A stretch of DNA of 36,698 bases, taken from an uncultured SAR86 cluster bacterium. Its GTDB lineage: Bacteria > Pseudomonadota > Gammaproteobacteria > Magnimaribacterales > D2472. This document shows positions 23,719 to 32,081 of this stretch, one piece after another (within the stretch, counting starts at the first letter, position 1; each line of letters opens with the position of its first letter). The notes beneath the pieces were generated by a model. The model saw nothing but the letters and a program-made list of their open reading frames with translations. It did not search any database and was not told where the DNA came from. The DNA lies in the NCBI GenBank assembly GCA_902511575.1, contig CABXFU010000012.1, positions 1 to 36,698 on the forward strand, given 5' to 3'. The translations under genes and the position numbers were made by a program.

Positions 23719-24672
23719 TTGAACGAAAAAGATATTTTAGAGCTTGGCGAAAGATGTGGTTACCCATCTCATCAAGCCATAGCCTTAAAAACTGAAGCAA
23801 GCGGAAGAGAATATTGGCGACTCACTAGGCAGAATGCCAGCTTTATCTTGTGTTATTTAGATCCGCAAAAGGGGAGCCATGCTCAATTTATTAAAATTGC
23901 AAATATTTTTTCAGAGCATCAAATTAATTCTTCCAAAGTATTAGATAGCTTTCCTGAATTGGGCATTACCATTCAAGACGATCTTGGAGATCTGAGTCTA
24001 TTGGAAGTCGAAGATAGAAATGACTCCAAGGAATTGACTCTAAAGTGTTTAGACTTATTAGTAGAAATTCAGGCCATCCCAAATTTAAATATTCCATCAT
24101 TAGAAAGTGCTGATCTTATAAATCAAATGATGTTATTTAATAAGATTTTTTGTAACGAGTTTTTAGATGTAGAGGCTGATTCCTCAATAGAAAAATTAAT
24201 AGAAAAAGCTTCGTCCGAATTATCAGCTCAGCCACATGTTAATTGCCACTTTGATTTTGAAAGAAGAAATTTAATTTTATCGGAGAGAAATGAAATTTTT
24301 GTAATAGATTTCCAAGATTTATCTAGAGGACCAATTGGTATAGATTTGGCTGGAATTTTACTGGATCATTATAGCTTGGCTGATCATGATGCAATAAACC
24401 AGGCCCTGAAATATTATCAAGAGAAATCATCTTTTATTGATAGCTCGATTGATCCATTTGAACTTTTTAGATGGGGAGGCGTGCAAAGAAATTTAAGGAT
24501 TTTGGGGGTTTTATCAAGACTTTACCTTCATGAAGATAAAGATTTTCGTCTAATGGATATGCCTTTAATTTTAAAAAATCTAATTTCCATTGTTCCTGAT
24601 AATTGGACTTGTAAAGAATATCTAATAGAAAAAATTCAACCAAAATTAAAAAACAAACTCTCAATAATATGA
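23719..24672 (+). CDS. amgK: N-acetylmuramate/N-acetylglucosamine kinase AmgK
   Basis: Phosphorylates MurNAc (and GlcNAc) at the anomeric carbon so that peptidoglycan sugars can bypass de novo UDP-MurNAc synthesis. The 317-residue APH-fold protein has IQDDLGDLSL, the catalytic HFDFERRNLIL and the metal block VIDFQDLSRGPIGIDLAG. These motifs and the 4-base overlap with a MurU-type nucleotidyltransferase support AmgK. The start is TTG at 23719, one base after the SDR stop, without a visible ribosome binding site; translation probably relies on coupling. In Pseudomonas amgK-murU lies beside lptD, as nearly here. Confidence 0.88.
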   Translation: MNEKDILELGERCGYPSHQAIALKTEASGREYWRLTRQNASFILCYLDPQKGSHAQFIKIANIFSEHQINSSKVLDSFPELGITIQDDLGDLSLLEVEDRNDSKELTLKCLDLLVEIQAIPNLNIPSLESADLINQMMLFNKIFCNEFLDVEADSSIEKLIEKASSELSAQPHVNCHFDFERRNLILSERNEIFVIDFQDLSRGPIGIDLAGILLDHYSLADHDAINQALKYYQEKSSFIDSSIDPFELFRWGGVQRNLRILGVLSRLYLHEDKDFRLMDMPLILKNLISIVPDNWTCKEYLIEKIQPKLKNKLSII

Positions 24673-25340
24673 AAGCAATGATTCTGGCAGCTGGAGAAGG
24701 AAAAAGACTTCAGCCTTTAACCTTAAAAATCCCTAAACCCCTACTAAAAGTTGGATCATCTTCCTTAATTGAAGATCAGATTAATAGATTATTAAATCTC
24801 GGCATCAATGATTTTGTTATAAATATTTCATACTTGGGTGAACAAATAAAAGAATCCTTAAAAAATCATCCACACCATCAAAATATCTGTTTTATTGAGG
24901 AGCCATACCCTTATGGGACTGGTGGTGCCTTGGTTAATGCTATTGATCACCTAGGAGATGATCCATTTATATTATGTAATGCAGATATTTTTTCTGAAAT
25001 TGATCTATCCAAACTGCCCAGTTCAACTGATGCAGCACATTTAATTGGTATTTCAAATCCAAATCATAATCAAGATGGAGATTTCTCTTTGCTAGGCAGT
25101 TCAGTAATTATTAATGAGAAGGCAAATGATTTGACTTGGTCAGGTATCTCATTAATCAATCCTGTAATTTTGAAAGAGTATTTAAACTTAGATTTTCCAT
25201 TTGATATTTGGAATACGATAATGAGGCCTCTAATCAAAGCACAAAAAATTACCGCTCATCAAGATACCTCATTGTGGATAGATATTGGAACTATTGAGAG
25301 GTTAGAACTTGCAAGGGCATCACTAAAAGAAGAAAATTAA
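24669..25340 (+). CDS. murU: N-acetylmuramate alpha-1-phosphate uridylyltransferase MurU
   Basis: Makes UDP-MurNAc from UTP and MurNAc-1-phosphate in the peptidoglycan recycling route. The 223-residue nucleotidyltransferase begins MKAMILAAGEGKRLQPLT with the GXG-KR nucleotide signature, then KIPKPLLKVG, EEPYPYGTGGALVNA and LCNADIFSEID with the metal Asp. Length equals Pseudomonas MurU (about 223). It overlaps amgK by 4 bases (ATGA). The third enzyme of the shunt, the phosphatase MupP, is not in this window. A general sugar-phosphate nucleotidyltransferase is the fallback reading, but the amgK partner makes MurU likely. Confidence 0.9.
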   Translation: MKAMILAAGEGKRLQPLTLKIPKPLLKVGSSSLIEDQINRLLNLGINDFVINISYLGEQIKESLKNHPHHQNICFIEEPYPYGTGGALVNAIDHLGDDPFILCNADIFSEIDLSKLPSSTDAAHLIGISNPNHNQDGDFSLLGSSVIINEKANDLTWSGISLINPVILKEYLNLDFPFDIWNTIMRPLIKAQKITAHQDTSLWIDIGTIERLELARASLKEEN

Positions 25341-25346
25341 TTAATT

Positions 25347-26012
25347 ATGGAAAATCAATCACTCATTGCGCCATCTATCCTATCTGCAAACTTTGCACGC
25401 TTGGGAGAAGAAGTAAACTCCGTTATGCATGCTGGAGCCGATTGGATTCATTTTGATGTTATGGATAATCATTATGTACCAAACTTAACTATTGGCCCTA
25501 TGGTGTGTAAATCTCTAAGAGATGACGGCATTAAAAACTTTATTGACGTTCATTTAATGGTTGAGCCGGTTGATGAAATTGCAAAAAGTTTTGCTAATGC
25601 GGGTGCAGACTTAATTAGTTTTCATCCTGAAGCCACTAAACATGTTGCAAGAACTATAGATTTAATTAAAAGCCTTGGCTGCAAAGTTGGCATTGCATTA
25701 AATCCAGCCACCTCAGTATCTGTTTTAGATAATATTATTCAGGACATCGATTTAGTTTTATTAATGAGTGTAAACCCAGGATTTGGTGGACAGAAATTCA
25801 TTCCAAGCACATTAAAAAAAATACAAGACGTTAAAGCGATGATTGATCTCCAAGATAAACTGATCTATTTAGAGGTTGATGGGGGCATTAATCTTGATAC
25901 TATTGCTAGTGTCTCTGAGGCTGGAGCTAATGTATTTGTTGCAGGATCAGCAATTTTTGGATCACCAGATTATGAAGAAACTATTCAGAGTTTCCGTCAA
26001 AAAATTTCTTAG
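25347..26012 (+). CDS. rpe: Ribulose-phosphate 3-epimerase
   Basis: Interconverts ribulose-5-phosphate and xylulose-5-phosphate. The 221-residue TIM barrel shows IAPSILSANFARLGEE, WIHFDVMDNHYVPN with metal His/Asp, DVHLMVEPVD, LLMSVNPGFGGQKFI and LEVDGGIN. Length fits E. coli Rpe (225). It lies 6 bases after murU. The rpe-trpE linkage is known in Pseudomonas, where gph lies between; here a DUF192 gene occupies that place and overlaps the rpe end by 41 bases. Confidence 0.96.
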   Translation: MENQSLIAPSILSANFARLGEEVNSVMHAGADWIHFDVMDNHYVPNLTIGPMVCKSLRDDGIKNFIDVHLMVEPVDEIAKSFANAGADLISFHPEATKHVARTIDLIKSLGCKVGIALNPATSVSVLDNIIQDIDLVLLMSVNPGFGGQKFIPSTLKKIQDVKAMIDLQDKLIYLEVDGGINLDTIASVSEAGANVFVAGSAIFGSPDYEETIQSFRQKIS

Positions 26013-26400
26013 CTTAAGCTTAATCATTCTTTCTACCTACTCATATGGGAATATAGAAGCGACTTTTGAGGGAAAGCTAGCTAAGCTCTCTTTGATAGTT
26101 GCAAATACCAATGAATCTCGCAGCAAAGGCTTAATGTTTCAGGAGTCTCTTGAAAAAAATCATGGAATGATTTTCATTTGGCCACTAAGTAAAAAGCAAT
26201 GTATGTGGATGAAAAATACCTCAATTCCTTTAAGCGTTGCCTATCTCTCAACCGATGGTAGAGTTTTAGAGATTTATGATATGGTCCCCTTTTCAGAGGA
26301 GTCTATTTGCTCTTCGAAAAAGGCCAGAATGGCTGTTGAAGTGAATCAGGGGTGGTTCTCTAAGAATCAAATTTCTGAAGGCGATAAAATCAATCTTTAA
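25972..26400 (+). CDS. Exported DUF192 protein
   Basis: The 142-residue protein starts MKKLFRVSVKKFLSLSLIILSTYSYG, a basic N-terminus with a hydrophobic signal (cleavage near residue 26), then a DUF192 domain: ANTNESRSKGLMFQESL, GMIFIWP, CMWMKNTSIPLSVAYL and AVEVNQGWF. DUF192 is a small beta-barrel fold with no settled function, common in marine and halophilic prokaryotes. The start lies 41 bases inside rpe in another frame; no later start would keep the signal peptide. It precedes trpE by 11 bases, so it is almost surely cotranscribed with rpe and trp genes, in the slot of gph. Confidence 0.85.
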   Translation: MKKLFRVSVKKFLSLSLIILSTYSYGNIEATFEGKLAKLSLIVANTNESRSKGLMFQESLEKNHGMIFIWPLSKKQCMWMKNTSIPLSVAYLSTDGRVLEIYDMVPFSEESICSSKKARMAVEVNQGWFSKNQISEGDKINL

Positions 26401-26411
26401 AAATAAATCTA

Positions 26412-27878
26412 ATGATTACAAAAGAAGAATATAACAACTTTAAAGATGCTAATTTTACGGTTCTTCCTATTAGTAGAACAGTTTCAGCTCCTGATGATAC
26501 GCCTCTATCTTTGTATTCAAAAATATCAGATCAAAAAAATAATTTTTTATTAGAATCAGTAGAAGGGGGAGAGAGATGGGCTCAGTATTCAATTATTGGA
26601 TTTGGCTGCCTTGATACCATTAAAGTTTCAGGCAACACAATTGAAACATTAATAAATGGAGTCAGTAATAAATGTAAAGCTGAAAATCCTTTGTTAGCTA
26701 TTCAAGAAATAACTTCTCAACATCTATCACCAAACTTAAAACACCTGCCAAGATTTCATGGGGGCTATGTTGGTTTTTTTGCCTATGAAAGCTCTCAATA
26801 TGCAGAAGCTAAAATAGCCATGCTGCCTGAAAAGGGATCTAAATTTGCCGAGCACATGCCCGATATCATGTTAGTTAAAGCTGAAAAGCTTATAGTCTTT
26901 GATAATTTAAATAATTCAACCCAAATTATTTTTAATGCCTGTCTTCAAAGCATGACTTATGAGTTTGCTTGCTCACAATTAGATGAAATTGAAAACCTTA
27001 TCTCTAAACCAATATCTTTAGAGGTTGATAACTTTAAAGAGATAACAAACACATTTGAATTTCACTCAAATTTTACAAAGGCAGAATATCTTGCTGCTGT
27101 TAGTACCATAAAAAATTACATCGCAGAAGGCGATGTGATGCAGGTTGTTTTAGCTCAAGATTTTTCAGCAAATTTTGATCTTGACCCCTTTGATTTATAC
27201 AAAGCAATAAGAGAGTTGAACCCTTCTCCATACATGTATTATTTAAATTTAGATGAATGTCAGATTGTAGGTGCATCTCCAGAAATCTTAGTAAGACTAG
27301 AAAATCAAGAAGTAACACTCAGACCCATGGCAGGTACACGAAAGAGAGGAAAAAATTTAGCAGAAGATAAATCCAATCAATCTGAATTACTCAATGATCC
27401 AAAAGAAATAGCCGAGCATCTTATGCTTATTGATCTGGGCAGAAATGATGTTGGGCGCGTATCTGAAATCGGATCAGTGAAGGTAACAGCTAAAATGATT
27501 GTCGAAAGGTACTCTCATGTAATGCATATAGTATCGAATGTGGTGGGAAGATTGATATCAGGATTAAATTATTTTGATGTTTTAAAAGCAGCATTGCCTG
27601 CTGGAACATTATCCGGCGCGCCTAAAATAAGAGCGATGGAAATAATCCATGAGCTAGAACCAAGCTCAAGAGGCATTTATGGTGGGGCAATAGGATATAT
27701 AGGGTGGAATGGAAACATGGATACAGCCATAGCAATTAGAACAGCTGTAATTAAAGACAAAACGATCCATGTAGGAGCTGGAGCTGGAGTCGTTGCTGAC
27801 TCTGTGCCAGAAAATGAATGGTTGGAATGTAGGCAAAAATCTAAAGTATTCATGGACGCCATGGAGATGATCTCATGA
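26412..27878 (+). CDS. trpE: Anthranilate synthase component I
   Basis: Converts chorismate and ammonia (or glutamine via TrpG) to anthranilate, the first committed tryptophan step. The 488-residue protein has LLESVEGGERW (46-56) containing the LLES tryptophan-feedback motif, then the chorismate-binding half with YIAEGDVMQVVLAQ, GASPEILVR, RPMAGTRKRG, HLMLIDLGRNDVGRVS and LPAGTLSGAPK. Feedback inhibition by Trp is therefore likely. Only 11 bases separate it from the DUF192 gene, so there is no room for a leader peptide or attenuator. First of trpE-trpG-trpD-trpC, joined by 4-, 4- and 1-base overlaps. Confidence 0.97.
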   Translation: MITKEEYNNFKDANFTVLPISRTVSAPDDTPLSLYSKISDQKNNFLLESVEGGERWAQYSIIGFGCLDTIKVSGNTIETLINGVSNKCKAENPLLAIQEITSQHLSPNLKHLPRFHGGYVGFFAYESSQYAEAKIAMLPEKGSKFAEHMPDIMLVKAEKLIVFDNLNNSTQIIFNACLQSMTYEFACSQLDEIENLISKPISLEVDNFKEITNTFEFHSNFTKAEYLAAVSTIKNYIAEGDVMQVVLAQDFSANFDLDPFDLYKAIRELNPSPYMYYLNLDECQIVGASPEILVRLENQEVTLRPMAGTRKRGKNLAEDKSNQSELLNDPKEIAEHLMLIDLGRNDVGRVSEIGSVKVTAKMIVERYSHVMHIVSNVVGRLISGLNYFDVLKAALPAGTLSGAPKIRAMEIIHELEPSSRGIYGGAIGYIGWNGNMDTAIAIRTAVIKDKTIHVGAGAGVVADSVPENEWLECRQKSKVFMDAMEMIS

Positions 27879-28438
27879 TTTTAGTAATTGATAATTATGA
27901 TTCTTTTACCTACAACTTGGTTCATTATATTGGAGAATGCGGTCATGAGGTTTTAGTTAAAAGAAATGATGCATTAACCATAGCTGAAATCAATTCTCTT
28001 AATCCTGAAAAAATTGTTATTTCTCCAGGTCCCTGTACACCAAATGAGGCTGGAATTTCTATTGAGATTGTTAAAGAATCTCAAGTACCATTATTAGGAG
28101 TTTGCTTAGGTCATCAGTCAATTGGTGCGGCCTTTGGAGCTAAGATTATTAAAGCTCCCGAAGTTTTTCATGGCAAAAAATCTAATATCAATCATTCCAA
28201 TTCAGGATTGTTTAATAATATTCCTGACCCATATTCAGTGGTGAGGTATCACAGTCTCATTATTGATAGCTTCAGTTTGCCAAAAGATTTAAAGGTAATC
28301 TCTACAATTGCTGATGATCCTTCAATTATTATGGGGGTAGAGCATGTCTCTAGACCGATATATGGTGTTCAATTTCATCCTGAATCCATTGATACTGATC
28401 ATGGAATGCAATTAATTAATAATTTTTTAAATATATGA
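27875..28438 (+). CDS. trpG: Anthranilate synthase component II (glutamine amidotransferase)
   Basis: Class I glutamine amidotransferase supplying ammonia to TrpE. The 187-residue protein opens MILVIDNYDSFTYNLVHY, carries the oxyanion strand VISPGPCTPNEAG, the nucleophile in LLGVCLGHQSIG and the His-Glu pair in YGVQFHPESID. Length is that of a stand-alone TrpG/PabA, so it might also serve p-aminobenzoate synthesis, since no separate pabA is seen here. Overlaps trpE and trpD by 4 bases each (ATGA). Confidence 0.96.
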   Translation: MILVIDNYDSFTYNLVHYIGECGHEVLVKRNDALTIAEINSLNPEKIVISPGPCTPNEAGISIEIVKESQVPLLGVCLGHQSIGAAFGAKIIKAPEVFHGKKSNINHSNSGLFNNIPDPYSVVRYHSLIIDSFSLPKDLKVISTIADDPSIIMGVEHVSRPIYGVQFHPESIDTDHGMQLINNFLNI

Positions 28439-29445
28439 TTCAAGATTTTATTAATCAGCTAGAAAGAAAAGAGGACCTTGATTTCCATTCAATGCAGTCT
28501 GCGATTGAATCAATCATGACTGGAGAGGTTGATGATCTCTCTATTGAAGCATTTTTGCTGGCCTTGAATGAAAAAGGGATTCAAGAAACTGAGATTACTG
28601 CTGCAGCTAGAGTCATGAAAGAAAAATCTTTAACTTACCCATTAGGAGATGGAGATCACATAGATACTTGTGGCACAGGAGGTTCAGGCCTTCATGCTTT
28701 TAATTGCTCTACGGCTTCATCTTTTGTGGCTGCTGCTGGAGGAGCCGCAGTAACCAAGCATGGTAATAAGGCAGTATCCAGTAAGTCTGGTAGCGCAGAT
28801 TTGTTGTTAGCCGCTGGAGCTGACATAGCCCATGATCGAACAAAGCTGGAAAATATTTTTAAGAGAGTGGGTTTTGTTTTTTTGTTTGCCCCTTTGCATC
28901 ATGAGTCAATGAAATATGTGATGCCGGCAAGGCAAAAAATTGGAAAGAAAACCTTGTTTAATTTGCTAGGCCCTCATACAAATCCATGTGGTGCAAAAAG
29001 GCAAATCCTAGGCGTTTACCAAAAAGATTTGGTGAGAACTTTTGCATCGGTTGCAAAGAATTTATCTATGGACCATGTTCTTATTGTTCATGGTTTCGAT
29101 GGTTTAGATGAAATTACTATCACCGACTCCACATATATTGCAGAGCTAAAGGATAATACTATTTCTGAATATGAAATTTCTCCAAAGGATTTTGGTTTAT
29201 CTCTTGGAACACTGCCTGAAATCTCAGCCACCTCTCCAGATGACAGTTTGCAATTAATTAGAGAAGCCTTCTCAGGTGATAAATCAGCTGTTCAAGATAT
29301 GATTGCTCTTAATGCTGGCGCAGCTTTATATCTAGCTAAAAAAGTAGATTCAATTGCAAATGGTATAGAGCTTTCGTTTGAACTAATGAATAACGGTATG
29401 GCTGCAGATAAATTAGCTTCATATGTTCGAGTATCCAATAGTTGA
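28435..29445 (+). CDS. trpD: Anthranilate phosphoribosyltransferase
   Basis: Joins anthranilate and PRPP. The 336-residue protein has the PRPP loop DTCGTGGSGLHAFNCSTA, the KHGNKAVSSKSGSAD block, APLHHESMKYVMPARQKIG and the LLGPHTNPCGAKRQILGVY stretch that binds anthranilate and PRPP. Length agrees with the monofunctional enzyme (Pseudomonas 349), unlike the TrpGD fusion of E. coli. Overlap with trpG 4 bases and with trpC 1 base. Confidence 0.96.
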   Translation: MIQDFINQLERKEDLDFHSMQSAIESIMTGEVDDLSIEAFLLALNEKGIQETEITAAARVMKEKSLTYPLGDGDHIDTCGTGGSGLHAFNCSTASSFVAAAGGAAVTKHGNKAVSSKSGSADLLLAAGADIAHDRTKLENIFKRVGFVFLFAPLHHESMKYVMPARQKIGKKTLFNLLGPHTNPCGAKRQILGVYQKDLVRTFASVAKNLSMDHVLIVHGFDGLDEITITDSTYIAELKDNTISEYEISPKDFGLSLGTLPEISATSPDDSLQLIREAFSGDKSAVQDMIALNAGAALYLAKKVDSIANGIELSFELMNNGMAADKLASYVRVSNS

Positions 29446-30191
29446 TGAGTATTCTAGAAAAAATTGTCGCAAATACAAAAGCTGGCCTTGTTCACAAAAA
29501 GGCAGAATTACCTTTGGAGCAAATAAAACTTTCTCTAGAAAGTTTAGATCTTCCTAAGAGTAAATTTAAAGAAAATATCTCCAATAGTGATGAAGCCATT
29601 ATTGCAGAAATAAAAAAAGCTTCACCAAGCGCAGGAGTCATTGCAGAAGAATTTGATCCAGTGAAAAAAGCAATTGAATATGAGGCTTTTGGAGCATCTG
29701 CATTATCAATTTTAACCGAAGAAGATTTTTTTATGGGCAGCGTTGATTATTTAAAAGAGGTTAAGAAGATTACTGCCTTACCAATTTTAAGAAAAGATTT
29801 CATGATCGATGAATACCAAATTTATGAATCTAAATTGATTGGCGCGGATTGTGTTTTATTGATTGCATCGATTCTTTCTAATCAACAAATCGACGATTTT
29901 ATTAATGTTGCTCAACAGCTAGAGCTGGATTACTTAATTGAGGTACATGATGAAAATGAGCTTCGCAGAGTTGAGCATTTTGAAGATGCTTTGATAGGGA
30001 TAAATAACAGAAATTTAAAAACATTTGAAGTTGATCTAGATAATTCTGTTCGCTTAAGAAATGTATTCAAACAAGAAAATGTCTTTATTGCAGAATCAGG
30101 AATTAAATCTAGGGAAGATATTAATTATTTAAAACTTAACAACATTAAAGTATTTCTTATTGGAGAAAGCTTAATGAGGGGCTCTTTTTAA
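29445..30191 (+). CDS. trpC: Indole-3-glycerol phosphate synthase
   Basis: Closes the indole ring from CdRP. The 248-residue TIM barrel has EIKKASPSAGVI, ILTEEDFFMGS, ILRKDFMIDEYQIYES, LIEVHDENEL, GINNRNLKTFEVD and IAESGIKSRED. It is monofunctional; the TrpF half seen in E. coli TrpC is absent, and trpF, trpB and trpA are not in the window. ATG 29445 overlaps the trpD stop (TGATG); an in-frame TTG one codon earlier was not chosen. Its end overlaps the convergent coq7 by 4 bases. Confidence 0.96.
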   Translation: MSILEKIVANTKAGLVHKKAELPLEQIKLSLESLDLPKSKFKENISNSDEAIIAEIKKASPSAGVIAEEFDPVKKAIEYEAFGASALSILTEEDFFMGSVDYLKEVKKITALPILRKDFMIDEYQIYESKLIGADCVLLIASILSNQQIDDFINVAQQLELDYLIEVHDENELRRVEHFEDALIGINNRNLKTFEVDLDNSVRLRNVFKQENVFIAESGIKSREDINYLKLNNIKVFLIGESLMRGSF

Positions 30192-30814
30192 ATATAAGCA
30201 CTTGATGAAGTCATCACCTTTGCAGTGAAGCTCATAACTTTTTTTGTTGGCTCAGACAATGATTCACTTCCATTTTCTATCGCCTCTTGAGCATGCTCAT
30301 CTTCATCAGCTCGCATAGTCTTTAAAATTTCAATTGTCTCAGTATCGTTCTTAGAAACTTTATCCAAATGTTTTTCAAGATGTTTCACTACCTGTTTTTC
30401 TGTCTCTTCAACAAATCCCAAACTAGTTTTTTCTCCAAAGCTTCCAAATATTGCACCAATGGCAAATGATCCTGCATACCAAACAGGATTTAGGATTGAT
30501 GGTTTTCCGTTTAACTCCTCAAGACGTTTTTTGCACCAAATTAAATGATCTGTTTCTTCTTCTCCAGCTTGCACAAGATGTTTTTTTATCTCAGCATCTT
30601 TGCAGACCATTGCTTGACCTCTATAAAGGGCTTGTGCTGCTACTTCGCCAGCTAAATTTACTCGCATTAGTTGCGCTGACAAACTTTTCTCTTTTTTTGA
30701 GAGGGAGGAGGAGGTTTCATTGGCTGGATACGATCTGCCCGTACCACTCTTTTTGAATGATAATGTTTTCAAAGCAATGTCACACTCGTTTATAAAATTA
30801 TCTAATAGATTCAT
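30188..30814 (-). CDS. coq7: 3-demethoxyubiquinol 3-hydroxylase (Coq7)
   Basis: Di-iron monooxygenase that makes the last ring hydroxylation of ubiquinone; oxygen dependent. The 208-residue protein shows VNLAGEVAAQALYRGQ (E57), the EEETDHLIWC block with E87 and H90, and MRADEDEHAQEA with E171 and H174, giving the expected carboxylate/His ligands. Length is typical for bacterial Coq7 (Pseudomonas about 215). It replaces the UbiF-type flavin hydroxylase in this lineage and implies aerobic ubiquinone synthesis. It overlaps purD by 4 bases, so it ends the fis-purH-purD unit, an unusual partner for a quinone gene. Confidence 0.94.
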   Translation of the reverse strand: MNLLDNFINECDIALKTLSFKKSGTGRSYPANETSSSLSKKEKSLSAQLMRVNLAGEVAAQALYRGQAMVCKDAEIKKHLVQAGEEETDHLIWCKKRLEELNGKPSILNPVWYAGSFAIGAIFGSFGEKTSLGFVEETEKQVVKHLEKHLDKVSKNDTETIEILKTMRADEDEHAQEAIENGSESLSEPTKKVMSFTAKVMTSSSAYI

Positions 30815-32079
30815 TTCATTCCTTTATTTCCAATATCTTTTCGACAAAAAGCTCCGTTAAAGGATACAGATTCTACCAGATCATACGCTTTTGATTGAGC
30901 TTCTTGCAGATCTTTACCTAAAGCAGTTGCACAAAAAACTCTGCCTCCTGAGGTTAAAACTTTATTATCTTGAAGTTTTGTACCTGCATGGAATAGTTTC
31001 TTTCCATCCATGTCAGATGATTTAAATGTTACCTCATTATTTTTTGTATAGTCCTCTGGATAACCTTGACTCGCAATCACCACCCCGCAGGCATGTTCAT
31101 CAGTCCACTGAATTTGATAATCGTTTAACTTATCATCGATTGCTGCAAGACAAAGTTCAACAAGACTTGATTTTAATCTCAGCAGAATAGGTTGAGTTTC
31201 AGGATCTCCAAATCTGCAATTAAATTCTAGTACCTTTAATTCCCCATTATTTATCATAAGTCCGGCATACAAAAACCCAAGATAGGGCGAATCCTCAATA
31301 ATTAAACCTCGCATGGTTGGTTTCATAACCTCATCAATAATTTTTTGGTGAAGTTCTTCATCAACTATTGGCGCAGGTGAATATGCACCCATGCCACCAG
31401 TATTTAATCCCACATCACCGTCACCCACAGCTTTATGATCCTGGCTGGTTGCAAGAGGGATAATCTTATCTTTACTCACCACCGCAATAAAACTTGCCTC
31501 TTCTCCGACTAAGAAATCCTCAATAACCACACTTGTTCCAGCATCTCCAAATGCTTGGTCTTTAAAAATACTAACTAAGGCTTCTAGAGCTTCACTTTTA
31601 GTTTGGCAAATAATCACTCCCTTGCCTGCTGCTAAACCATCTGCCTTTACTACTGTTGGATATTGAATCTGTTTTAAGTACTCTTTTGCATTATCAAAAT
31701 TATCGAAGGCTGCATAAGTGGCTGTAGGAATACCATATTTAATAAAAAAGTCTTTTGAGAATTTTTTAGAGCCCTCTAACTGAGCTGCAGCGCTAGAAGG
31801 TCCAAAGGTTCTAATATTATGAGAATGCAAGTAATCTACGAGCCCATCAACAAGAGGCTGTTCTGGTCCAACAATTACAAGAGCAATATTCTTTTCAACA
31901 CAAAAATCTTTAACTGCTGTAAAGTCATCAACATTAATAGCGACATTAGATACTTTATTTTCTAGAGCAGTGCCTGCGTTTCCTGGGCAAACAAAAACCT
32001 CTGATACAGATTTATCTTGAGCACATTTCCAAGCTAAGGCATGTTCTCTGCCGCCTGATCCAACAACCAAAATGTACAT
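30811..32079 (-). CDS. purD: Phosphoribosylamine-glycine ligase
   Basis: ATP-grasp enzyme joining phosphoribosylamine and glycine to GAR in purine synthesis. The 422-residue protein (E. coli 429) starts ILVVGSGGREHALAWK, then IVGPEQPLVDG, the ATP-grasp region with VKADGLAAGKGVIIC, DHKAVGDGDVGLNTGGMGAYSPAP, and NCRFGDPETQPIL. It follows purH with a 2-base gap and overlaps coq7 by 4 bases. The purH-purD order is general in gammaproteobacteria. Confidence 0.97.
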   Translation of the reverse strand: MYILVVGSGGREHALAWKCAQDKSVSEVFVCPGNAGTALENKVSNVAINVDDFTAVKDFCVEKNIALVIVGPEQPLVDGLVDYLHSHNIRTFGPSSAAAQLEGSKKFSKDFFIKYGIPTATYAAFDNFDNAKEYLKQIQYPTVVKADGLAAGKGVIICQTKSEALEALVSIFKDQAFGDAGTSVVIEDFLVGEEASFIAVVSKDKIIPLATSQDHKAVGDGDVGLNTGGMGAYSPAPIVDEELHQKIIDEVMKPTMRGLIIEDSPYLGFLYAGLMINNGELKVLEFNCRFGDPETQPILLRLKSSLVELCLAAIDDKLNDYQIQWTDEHACGVVIASQGYPEDYTKNNEVTFKSSDMDGKKLFHAGTKLQDNKVLTSGGRVFCATALGKDLQEAQSKAYDLVESVSFNGAFCRKDIGNKGMK

Positions 32080-32081
32080 AT

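Noticed and set aside
30170-30195. GAG-GGG-CTC followed by T run at the end of trpC, terminator-like
   Set aside because: Stem of three base pairs; too weak to call, and it lies in the overlap of two convergent genes.
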